From the NCBI GenBank assembly GCA_013176395.1, contig JABMLP010000008.1:310001-374000 (forward strand): 64,000 bases of DNA, read 5' to 3'. Source of the stretch: Venturia oleaginea (taxonomy: Eukaryota > Ascomycota > Dothideomycetes > Venturiales > Venturiaceae). The notes under the pieces were generated by a model. The model was not told the origin of the DNA. It searched no databases and saw nothing but the letters and a program-made list of their open reading frames with translations. Of this stretch, positions 1-9,943 are shown piece by piece. How positions within the stretch are numbered: the stretch's first letter is position 1; every line of letters begins with the position of its first letter. Both the position numbers and the translations under genes were made by a program.

Positions 1-1292
1 TTACTCCTACTTTCATTAGCTATGGATCATACATTGGATAGCCCACATACACCTAGTCTTTTATGGGCAGGCCTTACCCTTCATGATCAAGCATCATCTC
101 AAAATTTGCCAATTCCTTCGCGACATTTGTACCTCGTTTCACATTGGACACGATTAATGCTCTGTTTGCCGGGAGACTCTTGCCTCCGCTGAGTTCCTTG
201 ATCTTGTTTAGAATGAACGGCGTATTATCTTTGCCCGTAATGCCAGCAGCGTCTGCTTCTTCAATGGCCTCGCGTATGGTTATGTCCATTTCTGCTTTGG
301 GGATTGCCCACTCGGAAGGGATAGGATTGGCGAAAAGAAGGCCTGAAGCAATTGGCAGTTTCATCTGGGCGTCTGAAAGTGTCAATTGGTGACAGCTCTG
401 GGCAGAAGGCTGCAATAGACTTACAGATAATAGCTGCAGCTTCTCTTTCATTCTCTATAGTCACAGGGCTCCTCACGCCGCTATCCCTTGACCAGAAAGC
501 AGGAAAGTCCACCTTACCCTCCCTGCCGTCTGCAAAGGTAGCGATGCCAACACCTTCTGTTTCAAGGTACTCGATTGTCCTTGGTATATCCAGAAAACTC
601 TTGCAGCCGCTGCTCACCACAGCCACAGGAGTTCGACCGAGTTCAGTCAAATCTGCCGAAATGTCCATACTCGACTCAGCTCCTCTGTGTACTCCTCCAA
701 GTCCCCCTGTTGCAAATACGCGAATGCCAGCGAGATGGGCGAGTATCATAGTGCCAGCAATGGTAGTGCCACCGTTGAAGTGTTTTCCAGCCAGTCTCAT
801 CCCGCAGACGTAGCTCAAATCACGTCTCGAGAGCTTCAATGTGGTGTCTTTGCTTGCGGAGGCTGCGAGTTGTATGATTTGCTCGGCACTCATGCCAACG
901 TGAGCTATGCCATCGAGGATACCAACAGTTGCAGGGACGCCTATATAGTGTGGTTAGAACGAGTATTCGGAGCTGGTTGAGAGTTTCGGACCTCCGTTTA
1001 CTCGAACGACAGATTCAAGCTCCGATGCTAGTGCTATGTTGTCAGGATATGGATAGCCTATTACTGTCAGCTTAGTTCATGTCAACCGTACGACTTCTTT
1101 ACCATGGGTATATATTGTCGTTTCCAAAGCTACTATTGGTTTCTTGGTGTGTATAGCTTCGCGGATCTCCTCCGATATCTTCAGGAAACCATTGTTCGTG
1201 GACAGAGCTCGGTATGATGGTGAAAGTTGCTTCGGAGCAGTCCATATACGACCGAACCTGAGAGAGCTTCTCCCTAAAGATCGCGAGAGCAT
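1..1292 (-). CDS. Pseudouridine-5'-phosphate glycosidase (PsuG/IndA family), 3' part beyond window edge
   Basis: The enzyme reversibly joins or splits uracil and ribose 5-phosphate at the C-C glycosidic bond of pseudouridine 5'-phosphate. I place exons at 1103-1292, 992-1057, 425-940 and 78-372, with introns 1058-1102, 941-991 and 373-424 (the last has GTAAGT...TTTCAG). Splicing joins ALETTIYTHG to YPYPDNIALASELESVVR, then NGGVPATVGILDGIAHVG, then YAQMKLPIASGLLFANPIP, all hallmark PsuG blocks. SADLTEL and SSGCKSFLDI carry the expected catalytic Asp and Lys. The ATG at 1292 opens a Ser/Arg-rich leader that could target mitochondria. After LDHEG a GTAAGG donor at 77 and a TAG acceptor at 7-9 suggest the gene continues leftward. 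Fungal homologues are often fused to a PfkB pseudouridine kinase, which is likely but not visible here. The apparent frame breaks are introns, not damage. Confidence 0.87.
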
Positions 1293-2150
1293 ATTCAGAT
1301 ATGTTGGAGGAATATGGTGAAAGCTCAGAATTGCTGTCGAGTCGCCTGTTGAAGTAGAGCTCGTTTGCAACTGATTCGTCGTCCTGCGACGATGGGGGTA
1401 CCAAAAAACCCAACCATTTTTAATGTTGTCTCCCAAACAACAATCTTGACTTTGTTGTAGAAATGGCTGTTGCAACGATTGTACTCCTTGAACGGTTGAC
1501 GATCTTCTAGGACGCTCATCCAGACTTAACCTGCAGCTTGATATCGTCAGCTCCGTACTCCGATTCCCGAAATAGTACGGCTGGACGACCGCATTGGTAT
1601 TGGTGTTGATTGTGGTGGGAGTCATCGCTGGAGTCAAACGAGACATCAGGCTCAACTACGATAATATATCAGGCCCAATACTTGGAGCCGCTGACATACT
1701 TTTTTTTTGGTAATATCCCGTCGACAACATGGAAACTCTTCCCAGCCCGAGACTTGGGTGGATAGGTAAGCTTCTGCTCAGTTCATAACTAGCTTCATTC
1801 GAAGGAACATCGCGTTCATCAGAGCATTGATTCTCAATATTTATATCCAGTGGCATCACTCGGTGTCAAGACAAAGAGGTATCAATAAGTGATGCAGGAA
1901 TCTTGCTCAATCATCCTTTCTGGAGAAGAAACCCCTGCCACATGCAGCATTATGGAAAGGGTGTAGGCGATTCTGTTTGCTCTACACCTTTCGACAACTT
2001 CTAGGAACATCCAGATACTCTCATCTTTGAGCTGATTCAGCCAATACCATTCTCTCATCTCGGGCTTCATTTTTGCCAAGTGATCTCGTTCTCGTCCAAG
2101 CCCCCGTGCTAGATGGACTTCTGTCTTCAATCACTTGCTAACTTGAATGT
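1293..2150. other. Intergenic: upstream of the PsuG gene and of the dehydrogenase-like gene
   Basis: No coding exon is convincing here on either strand. It holds the 5' region of the minus-strand PsuG gene and should hold the first exon of the plus-strand dehydrogenase. I searched for an ATG exon ending in the usual IGFIG start of the Rossmann fold and did not find an intact one. Plus-strand bases near 2056-2080 read LISGFIFAK before a stop and may be a decayed relic. Confidence 0.4.
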
Positions 2151-2153
2151 ACA

Positions 2154-3093
2154 AGGCCTCGGAGCCATGGGTCTAGGAATGGCCACAAACCTTCAGAAAT
2201 ACACCATCGCCCAATCCTTAGCACCAATCTGCTACACAAATCGTACACTTACCAAAGGTGATTCTCTCGAGGCGCTGGGAGCTACTCCCAACGCATCGAT
2301 TCCGGAACTCGTCCAAAACTCAGACATAATCTTCTGCTCCATCGCCGACGACGCTGTCCTCCTCTCCCTGATCGACTCTTTCCTATCTTCAGGCAACGTG
2401 ACAGGAAAAATACTGACAGACACATCGACAATCCATCCCACAACGACCAAAACCGCCTCCTCAAATCTCAGCACATCCGGCGCCATATTCCTCGCAACCC
2501 CCGTCTTCGGTGCCTCCCCTGCTGCCTTATCAGGAACAGTCCTCTTCGCCACTGCAGGACCACCCGAAGCACTAGAATTTGTGACACCATACCTATCCGC
2601 CATGGGCAGAAAAATCCTTCGCATAGGCCCAGACCCATCCCAAGCCCTCCTTCTCAAAACAACATCCAATTTCCTGATGGCAGGACTCATGGAACTTGTA
2701 GCAGAAGCCCACGTCTTCGCCGGAAAAACAGGACTCAGATCTGCGCCATTGGAACAATTATTAAAGGAGAATTTCGGACCGGTCATATATACGGATTCAA
2801 TCTGAATGACGACGGGTGTTTATGCGCCACTCAAGGGCGACAAGCCGTGGAGTGAAGTGGGCCTTGCGATTAAGGACGTAGGACACGGTGTTGGGATGGC
2901 GGAAGAACGTGGGTTTAGACTACCGGCTGGAGAATTGGCTTTGCGACAATTGAAAGAGGCGAAGAAGTGGGGTGATCGTGAAGGACGGACGTTGGATTCA
3001 ACGAGTACTTATGGGATTGTGAGGGAGGAAGCTAGGCTCTCCTTTGAGACAGAGATTATCAAGAAAAAGTGTGAATCAGCAAAGGATTTGTGA
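2154..3093 (+). pseudogene. 3-hydroxyisobutyrate dehydrogenase-like gene with internal TGA and no recognisable first exon
   Basis: The family oxidises beta-hydroxyacids with NAD(P), for example 3-hydroxyisobutyrate in valine breakdown. The Rossmann motif GLGAMGLGMATNL starts right after a good branch-acceptor (GCTAAC...ACAAG), so an upstream exon is expected. Then come DTSTIHP (substrate loop), TPVFGASPAA, and KTTSNFLMAGLMELVAEA with the catalytic Lys. At 2803-2805 an in-frame TGA interrupts the protein. The same frame continues at once with MTTGVYAPLKGDKPWSEVGL and DVGHGVGMAEERGFRLPAGE, the normal C-terminal domain, and ends at 3093. One base change (CGA to TGA would be a C-to-T transition) explains the break. 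No splice signals around the stop remove it. Together with the missing first exon this points to a pseudogene; a base error in the sequence is the alternative for the stop. Confidence 0.72.
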
Positions 3094-3751
3094 AGTTGCT
3101 CGGCGTGTGATGCAAATCAAAGCCGTTTGTTGCGAGACATCTGACCAATACTTCGAATCCGACCTCCCACAATAACAACGTGCCCACACACACACGACAT
3201 ATCATTAAACTCAGCCAGTCTCACCATTTGGCATGTGGCATTTGTTGTTTTTGGTGTCCTTGGTGTTTAACCCAGCATAAATATGAATATTTTTCAATGA
3301 ATGACGAGAATCGACAAGGTTTGAGTGATTATGTTATGCTTGTGTCCATGCAAAGATCCAGTAACATCTGATCGCTCTTTTTGGCCACGGTTTTACCCTG
3401 CTACCTCCTCCCACAAAGTTGCAAGTAGGTCGTCGGGTAAATATCGAAATACCGAAGCCAGACCCACCTCATCGTTGTAATAATGATACAATCATCGGAA
3501 ATAGTGGTACAATGGCGTTGCAATTTCTTTGCCCTCCGACAATGCCTGATATCCGAATGAGCACTTTTAGTCAGATATCGACAGCGATGAAATTCTGGCG
3601 AGTTCTTCAAAAGGAAACACCAGAAATTGATCGATGTCGATCCAGGCTTAAGGGCTTCAGAGCCAACGACAACTACGATTGACGACACCGATGTGATGGA
3701 GTAAGATGATTTAAGATCCAGCTTCAAGCATCCAAGGTCACGCCTTGTTCT
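3094..3751. other. Convergent 3' intergenic region
   Basis: This lies between the ends of the dehydrogenase-like gene (+) and the next gene (-). It contains only short unsupported ORFs, and I see no RNA gene or repeat. Confidence 0.5.
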
Positions 3752-5170
3752 CTACCATGTAGTCATCAATGAAGGGTAATCCTTCTTGCTGATGTGGAGA
3801 TCGTCATAGACACTGTCTTCACCTAGTATCAAATTAATATAGGCCTTGTATACAGAGTGTGGATTGAACGAACCACGGAGATGATCGATGCGAATCTGAT
3901 CCTCATCTTCCAGCTTTTCGAGTTCCTCCTCGGCACTATCCTTGTTATCGTCCTTCTTATCTTTGTCTGTGGCCTCAAGTGCCTTTCCAAACTTGTCTTG
4001 ACCTTCGCCAATCAACAAGACCTGAGCATTAGGATAGTCGAGATATTCGGCTTTGTGAATGGGCATCCAGGCGAGCCCACGGAAATCGTCGATGAACTTT
4101 TGGGGGTACTCAGGTTTCTCGTCAAGAGTTGCGTTGGCCGGACCCTTGCGAGTAGGATTCTTCAGACTGATAACAAAACTGCCCTTCTCGCGCAAACCAA
4201 GATCGTCCTGCACTTGCTCTGGTTTCCCAGGTATGGTGAGCATGTATGCGAGATGAGTTGAGTTGCCCACTTTAGTCAAGGCATACACACCCTCACCGAG
4301 CGGTGTGACCCGTGAGTTTTGACGTGTACCAAGAGTTTGAGTTTCGTACTCGGAACCCTGGAAGAACTCTTCTTTCAGGCTCGTCATCGACACCTTGCTC
4401 TTCTCAACGAAAGCCATGAATTTATCGTTGCCACCCTTGGGAAACACCTTCTTTGGCAGTGCAACAAGTCGGTTCTGCTCGGTGTCTGGAACAGCTGCGT
4501 CACCTAGCTTTGCGCCCGTTGGAAGTGGTCGCATGACGAAGTAGGTTCGCTGCAGATCTTGAACATTCTCCGGCTCTTCGATACCAACGCGACCACGGGT
4601 GAAGAAGTAGATGATTCCTTTTTCGATGATGTTTGAAGCAACCTGTTTCTCGCGCTCTGCGGACTTCACAGCGATCTCACCGTTTGAGCTGTTCTTGCGA
4701 GTCTCAGTGGTGTTCCCGACATCTTCAGCTTCGCTTTCCTTCTTGGAATGGCCGTTTGTCCCAACAGGCTCAATTTCAGCCTCAGCTGTCGGAGAATCTG
4801 TGCCGGTCTGTTCAGCAGGCTTCTGCTGGTTTTCGGTAACCGGAGGCCCTTTGTCGTCTTGTTTGGCAGTCTCCCCGCCTGCATTTTCAGCAAGTGCTTT
4901 CTCATCCTCATCAGTTTGATTTTGTTTGACATCATCTGCAGAAGCGGCATCTTTCATCTCAAGATCTTTTGGTGCATCTTCCTTGGACGCGGAATTACCG
5001 TTAGTCTCGAGATCGGGCATGGTTTGTTCGAGAGTTTTCTGGGCTTTTTCTGTTTTACCGGATTTGGGTGAGGCTGCGCTGTCGGCCTTGCGCTTTGTTC
5101 CAGCAGCCTTGGGTGGGCTGGAGCTCGCATTAGACAAGCTAGATTTACGACTAGATCGACGTGGTGGCAT
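3752..5170 (-). CDS. Conserved fungal nuclear-type protein, function not recognised
   Basis: A single-exon gene of 472 residues. The N-terminus (MPPRRSSRKSS to about residue 60) is basic, with an NLS-like TKRKADSAASPKSGK stretch. Residues 60-175 are acidic and low complexity (Glu/Asp/Asn/Thr-rich, probably disordered). From about residue 180 a folded domain begins with IIEKGIIYFFTRGRVGIEEP and runs through RTYFVMRPLPTGAKL, HLAYMLTIPGKPEQVQ and RGLAWMPIHKAEYLDYPNAQVLLIGEG, followed by a Lys/Asp/Glu-rich linker and a C-terminal DDLHISKKDYPSLMTTW. I recall close relatives being labelled BTB-domain transcription factors in fungal annotations, but no BTB fold is obvious to me here. A nuclear, chromatin-associated role is inference from composition. 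The ATG at 5170 is the only sensible start. Confidence 0.85.
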   Translation of the reverse strand: MPPRRSSRKSSLSNASSSPPKAAGTKRKADSAASPKSGKTEKAQKTLEQTMPDLETNGNSASKEDAPKDLEMKDAASADDVKQNQTDEDEKALAENAGGETAKQDDKGPPVTENQQKPAEQTGTDSPTAEAEIEPVGTNGHSKKESEAEDVGNTTETRKNSSNGEIAVKSAEREKQVASNIIEKGIIYFFTRGRVGIEEPENVQDLQRTYFVMRPLPTGAKLGDAAVPDTEQNRLVALPKKVFPKGGNDKFMAFVEKSKVSMTSLKEEFFQGSEYETQTLGTRQNSRVTPLGEGVYALTKVGNSTHLAYMLTIPGKPEQVQDDLGLREKGSFVISLKNPTRKGPANATLDEKPEYPQKFIDDFRGLAWMPIHKAEYLDYPNAQVLLIGEGQDKFGKALEATDKDKKDDNKDSAEEELEKLEDEDQIRIDHLRGSFNPHSVYKAYINLILGEDSVYDDLHISKKDYPSLMTTW

Positions 5171-5862
5171 TTTGTCAATGACTTTTGAAACTGATTTTGT
5201 GTTAGCTTAGGAAGACCTGCTGTAGCGCATAGACCAATGAGAGCGATTTAATATTCTTTCAGAGCCAATTAGTGACGAGGCAGGAATATTGCTTACCTGG
5301 ATGAAATATGAGATTTGTTTGATGGCTTCGTGAATCTTTTGATGATGTAGATGAGTGGAAGGAAGGAGAAGAACTGAAGTCGAGACTGGTTGCATAAAAG
5401 AGTCTGAGGACGGACGTTTGTGACCTCATCGCCGCCATCGCCTCGAAGGGAAAGGTCAAGGCCAAGATCACCTGACATGAATTCATGTATCCGATCTGTT
5501 CAGAAATGGAGACTGAAAAGGGGTTTGCTAGTTCTTATCCCTTCTCTGCCTTCCAAGAGCCCGAATTTAGATCTAGAGACAAAGCTTCCTAGACTGAAAA
5601 CGATATCGACAAGTTTCCAGCGACGTTTTATGGGCATATCTGCCTGAAATTCTCGATATTGATATTCTGTAAGGTGGTGAACAATTGATCGATTGTTTGG
5701 CAATTGCCTTGATGTCTATCCATAGAACGCGCGCCATCTCTGCCTCGTGATATACTACCTCTCAGGCAATTTGCAGATCAAGTATTAACCCTCGACGTGA
5801 TTCTTGTGGTCGCTTAGTGAAGCTCGAAATGGTTCTATTCTGTAGCCAAAAGACTTTCGAAC
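5171..5862. other. Intergenic region between two minus-strand genes
   Basis: It holds the promoter/5' UTR of the nuclear-type protein and the 3' region of HEM4. Short ORFs on both strands have no recognisable content. Confidence 0.5.
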
Positions 5863-6786
5863 CTATGAGGACCGCTTCAACATGAACGCTACGATTCCAG
5901 CTCCAACGCCTTCAGGACTAGGCTTCTCGGCACAAACATCGGGCTCGAAACCAAACTCCCTCTTCAAATAATCACGCGTCGTAGGCCCAATGGTCGCAAT
6001 GTATGGTCGCCGTTGTTCTGCCGGATTCTCTCTGAGCCTTCCAGTATCTGGGTCGAGTAAATTCAAAGACTGCAACATGGCCTTGCACCCCATCGGAGAA
6101 AATATAACGACCCATTGAAGTATCGTCGAGTTTTTGTGCCACAAGTCGCTGAATTGAGAACGAAAAGATTGCATCTCGCCAGTTTCGTAGACAACAAGCT
6201 CATCGACTCTAATCCTCCTACCGTCTTTCAGATCTTCGGATTGTAGCATTTTGGGGATGATATCTCTTCTTTGTTCTCCAACCAAGAACAGCAGCGACGG
6301 CTTGACCGAATGTTGCTGTGATTTCCAAATTCCGTTATAATGATTCAGCATAAAATGCGCCAGAGCCTCTCCATTTCCAGACTCTTCACCAACAATTGGA
6401 CAATCCAATTTCAAAGACCTCAATCCACGAGCTGTAGCAGGTCCAACGACATAAAACGGTATTTTCGAGAACTCGTCACTCAGTGACCCAGGTTGCTGTC
6501 GAGCCCATTCGATAACTTGTGAAAATGCCTCCACAGCCCGTTGTGAAGTGAAGATGATACCGCCGTATTTTGGCATCTTCCTGTTTGCATCTTGCGAGAG
6601 TCCAAGCTCGCCATTGGTGATCAAGTTGCGTATTTCCTGCAAATGATCTTGTCTGAACCGATGTTCGAGGACTGGGACGAATGTAGGCTCATACTTGCCA
6701 TTGTCGAGGGAATTGAAGTAATCTTCGTAGCCGTCGCCAGGTATCGACTTGGTCTTGAGAAGCAGGACTGGTATCCTGTCTTCCAT
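5863..6786 (-). CDS. HEM4: Uroporphyrinogen-III synthase
   Basis: This enzyme closes and isomerises hydroxymethylbilane to uroporphyrinogen III, the fourth step of heme synthesis, in the cytosol. The 307-residue single-exon protein has the family's two-domain alternating pattern: PVLLLKTKS at the N-terminus, FVPVLEHRF, KYGGIIFTSQRAVEAF (about residues 75-92), FYVVGPATARGLRSL, LLFLVGEQRRDIIPKML, VDELVVYETGE (about 195-205), WVVIFSPMGCKAML and YIATIGPTTRDYLKREFG near the C-terminus. The order and length (usual size about 260-300) match. The ATG at 6786 is followed directly by the first beta strand. It is divergent from ERV1, with 300 bp between start codons. Confidence 0.92.
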   Translation of the reverse strand: MEDRIPVLLLKTKSIPGDGYEDYFNSLDNGKYEPTFVPVLEHRFRQDHLQEIRNLITNGELGLSQDANRKMPKYGGIIFTSQRAVEAFSQVIEWARQQPGSLSDEFSKIPFYVVGPATARGLRSLKLDCPIVGEESGNGEALAHFMLNHYNGIWKSQQHSVKPSLLFLVGEQRRDIIPKMLQSEDLKDGRRIRVDELVVYETGEMQSFRSQFSDLWHKNSTILQWVVIFSPMGCKAMLQSLNLLDPDTGRLRENPAEQRRPYIATIGPTTRDYLKREFGFEPDVCAEKPSPEGVGAGIVAFMLKRSS

Positions 6787-7086
6787 ATCGAACCTTGAAA
6801 GCTCTTATTTGGACCTCGGAGAATTTGTTGTTGCAGTTCGAAAGGAATTCAGGGATGTTTTCAAACGGCAAGCTGCATCTGCATAAACTCCAAGATCTGC
6901 ATGTCGTCAGAGTAGGTATCGTGAACAACCTAGCCAAAGCCTACCTCGACAATGTTCTCTTCTTCAAGTCTCTCAAGAAGTTCACGTCGAAGTGTAAAGA
7001 ATGTTGCGGGGGAGGACTGCCAATTGAGACGCGACCCCCGGACGGCTCATCTCCTTCCGCCATCGTAAAGATTTGTATCCATCAAG
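6787..7086. promoter_or_regulatory. Divergent promoter region, HEM4 (-) / ERV1 (+)
   Basis: Three hundred bases separate the two start codons, so regulatory sites and both 5' UTRs must share this stretch. A CCAAT pentamer lies at 7020-7024, the sequence bound by the HAP/CBC complex. CCAAT is common by chance, so this is only a hint. Confidence 0.45.
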
Positions 7087-7786
7087 ATGCCTCTCACTTT
7101 CCTTCAAATCCCCATCTTGGCTCTATTCCTTGACTGCGTAGAGAGAAACACAGGAATGACCGCTCTACCAGAACCAGAAACAAAGCAAGAAGAAAAACAG
7201 GTCAATGCTGGACCACCAAAGAAATTACCAAAGGGCGTGGTTTTGAATCCTGACGGAACTCCGTAAGTCAACAACCTCTACTTTCCCAGCAACCAACTAC
7301 AATTGAAATATCTGACAATTCGGTAGATGCCGAAGCTGCACCTCCTTCTCCTCCTGGCGCCAACTAGCAAAGACCCACGATAAATCCTCCTCCCCAACAA
7401 CCATATCGACCCAAACTCCCCTACAACAAAACCCACCCCCAGATTGTCCCCCCGACGTCGAACTCCTAGGTCGTTCCTCCTGGACACTCCTCCACACAGT
7501 AGCAGCCTCCTATCCCACCTCCCCAAGTCCCCAACAACAAAGCGACGCAAAAATATTCATATCCTCCTTCTCCCGCTTATACCCATGCCACTGGTGCGCC
7601 ACCGATTTCCAGTCCTGGATGAAGATGTCTGGGAATGCACCGAAAGTGACTTCGAGACAGGAATTTGGGCAGTGGTTATGTGAAGCGCATAATGAGGTGA
7701 ATAAGAAGTTGGGGAAGAAGGAGTTTGATTGTTCGAGGTGGGAAGAGAGGTGGCGGACGGGGTGGAAGGATGGGAGGTATGATTGA
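7087..7786 (+). CDS. ERV1: Erv1/ALR-type FAD-linked sulfhydryl oxidase
   Basis: Erv1 re-oxidises Mia40 in the mitochondrial intermembrane space and passes electrons to cytochrome c or oxygen. Exons are 7087-7262 and 7327-7786; the intron 7263-7326 is GTAAGT...GGTAG. Splicing creates the shuttle motif PCRSC. The core has LGRSSWTLLHTVAASYP (FAD-binding helix), the active-site disulfide in YPCHWCATDF, the FAD-binding HNEVNKKLGK, and a structural Cys in EFDCSRWEERW. Starting at the second in-frame ATG (7156) gives 188 residues, close to the size I recall for yeast Erv1; the first ATG (7087) adds 23 residues including hydrophobic PLTFLQIPILALFL. Which start is used cannot be decided from the sequence. 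Confidence 0.92.
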
Positions 7787-8143
7787 GTTAAGATTTTGGG
7801 ATTTGTATATTAGATTTGAGGATACAAACGGTGATGGAATATGATATTGGTTATGATTTATGGCACAAGGCTTCTCAGCTCTGTATTATGAGTCTAGACT
7901 ATGGGAAATAATGTATGCATGGATGACCGTTTCGTATGCGCTTCACTCGGAATGTCTGAGATGAACCTTCCATACGCCAGATAGAGGATCGTTCAAGATC
8001 AGTACAATCCGGCTCGAAAGAACATTCGGTATTTGTACAATTGCAGATCCAACTGCAAGCTATTCTATCTAAACACCAAAGTATGCGACGTGGCCCCAAA
8101 TGCAGCCAGAACACATGTTACACACGCTTCATGCGTAAGACTT
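7787..8143. other. Convergent 3' intergenic region
   Basis: This is the region between the ERV1 and uS17m stop codons. I see no gene or repeat in it. Confidence 0.5.
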
Positions 8144-9423
8144 CTATCGCCTAAGCCAGCCAAAGAAGCCACCCTTCTTCTTTGGCTCTTCCGCAGTATC
8201 CTTGACGACCTCTGGCTCGATAGACTCAGAGCTCCGCGTTTCTGATAGAGGCTTCGTTCCTGAGGCTGAATCATCTTTGGGTGTCTTTGTCCGCGCCGCT
8301 TCCTTGGCCTTTTTGACTGCCTTCTGTTTCTTGACAATTGCCGCCGTGGTGGGTCCTGTCTTGTGGAGGTCGAGTCGGGCGGCCTTCTTTTCCTTTCTAG
8401 TCATCTCCAATTCCTTGATGATGTTAACCCAAGCAAAATCTTCCGGTTGTGTGACACCCTGGACTTTCTCTAAAAGTTTCGCGTCCGTGTCGCGGAGCTC
8501 GTGTTCTTGTCCTCGAATGCGATCCATGTATTTTTCGAGTCGTGAGATCTTGAATTGCGCTTCGTTGATCATCAGTTGGATGGACGGTATCACGACCTCA
8601 AGTCGAATCTGCTCCTGCGGCTTTTCAATCACAGATCCCAATTCTTTTTTAAGCCTGTTGAGCTCGTTTTGGAATATCCCTTGAAAATGACGGCCTTGCT
8701 CGAGAGACATCTTAGCTTCTTGAAGGTGACGTGCTAACGATGCGTCCTTTGCCGGTACCTGTTTTCCCAAGGATCGTGAAAGTCGATTTGCAAAGCTTTG
8801 CAGTATGTCCTGTTCCAGCATTTCGTTCTGAACCAGCAATTCTGCAGCTTCTTTCCTCTGCTTCAATTCTGCTTCCTCTCTCTTGGACTTTTGCGCCTCG
8901 TAACGTACTCGTTCTGCCCGCTGTTCCTGCCTTGCGATCTCTTCCAATCTCCTCCGCTCGGCCGCCCGCCTTCCAGCCACCACTCTACCCTTTGCCGCCT
9001 GCTTAATATCTCTTGCTGCACGGTCTGCCTCTTTCGCAGCCAAACGTTCTGATTCCGTAGGTACTGGAGGTCGTTCTGATAGAGGAGGTCCCATGGGAGC
9101 AATGATTCCTGTAACGACATGCCGGACTGTACTGCTGGATCGAAGACCTGATATACATGATATTACATCGCCTTCGCGTACTGATTGTGTGGGGTCCGAA
9201 ACGAGAATGTTAAATGGCTCATCGTAGTACTGGATAAATTGTTAGACACTTACGATACCTATGGATCGAGTGATCGTATTTCATGCATATGGAGAGCCCG
9301 GTGTACCTTTCGAATGCGCTTGTTCCACTTTTGCTTTGCGACTCGCACTTTGACCGTTTTCATCATCTTGCCGGCCGAGATTACTACGCCGACCTTGGGC
9401 CGAATCTGCTGTGCTAGCGACAT
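8144..9423 (-). CDS. MRPS17: Mitochondrial small-subunit ribosomal protein uS17m, with long C-terminal extension
   Basis: uS17m binds 16S-type rRNA in the mitoribosomal small subunit. Exons are 9307-9423 and 8144-9229; the intron 9230-9306 has a GTCTAACA branch and CCAG acceptor. Splicing joins VGVVISAGKMMKTVKVRVAK and KWNKRIRK to YYDEPFNILVSDPTQSVREG and DVISCISGLRSSSTVRHVV, a full S17 OB-fold in the first 90 or so residues. The remaining 300 residues are Arg/Lys/Glu/Ala-rich, strongly helical (RAERVRYEAQKSKREEAELK; EKYMDRIRGQEHELRD) and end in KKKGGFFGWLRR. Extended uS17m proteins occur in fungi, so the tail is probably real mitoribosome or assembly surface, not a fusion with an enzyme. The total is 400 residues. 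The ORF fragment for the tail alone has no start of its own. Confidence 0.9.
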
Positions 9424-9943
9424 TATTGCGGAATCGTATAATACACGATTTGTAGGTATGCGAGACAGTTGGTGTCTTATGAGTCTAGTCCGTTCGGTGA
9501 AAGTAGAATCGTGGAGTTGGTGAAGGACGATTTTAAGCAGACATTTTGGAGGACGAGAGATTAGTGATATCGAATTGCGAAATGTGAAGAGAATTTGGGT
9601 GCATTCGAAGCGGCAATGGCTGTCGACAGATCGCGAATAGTCCAACTTTTTTGTGATGCTGAGGTCCGGGACGCGGATATTCTAAAACGCAACCCGCAAC
9701 TTGGCGGGGATGTGCCTGAGAGCAACTCCAACGACAATCAAGCCCTCCTCTTGTAACCGTTACATTTAGATCCGCTGCCGGCTTCTTTGTTTCCTTCTCT
9801 CTTTCTCATGTTGGTGCAAATTCTGGAAATATCTCATACATTACTGAAAGCATACATTATCATCCACGAGAGGAACTGTTAGATCGCCAAAGAGGCACTC
9901 TTCCTTAGAAGTATACGAGAAAGTGTATGAGACTTTGCCCAAT
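9424..9943. promoter_or_regulatory. Divergent promoter region, uS17m (-) / SPT3 (+)
   Basis: This 520 bp region carries both 5' ends. It includes C/T-rich stretches such as CTTTGTTTCCTTCTCTCTTTC near 9783-9806, which are common in fungal core promoters. No specific factor site can be argued. Confidence 0.4.

Noticed and set aside
261..451. Apparent frameshift within the PsuG gene
   Set aside because: A 52-bp intron (GTAAGT at 424, TTTCAG at 373) joins the frames exactly and restores the conserved YAQMKLPIASGLLFANPIP block.
8144..9094. Separate 316-residue gene downstream of uS17m
   Set aside because: The frame is continuous with the second exon of uS17m (DVISCISGLRSSSTVRHVV leads directly into it), so it is the C-terminal extension.
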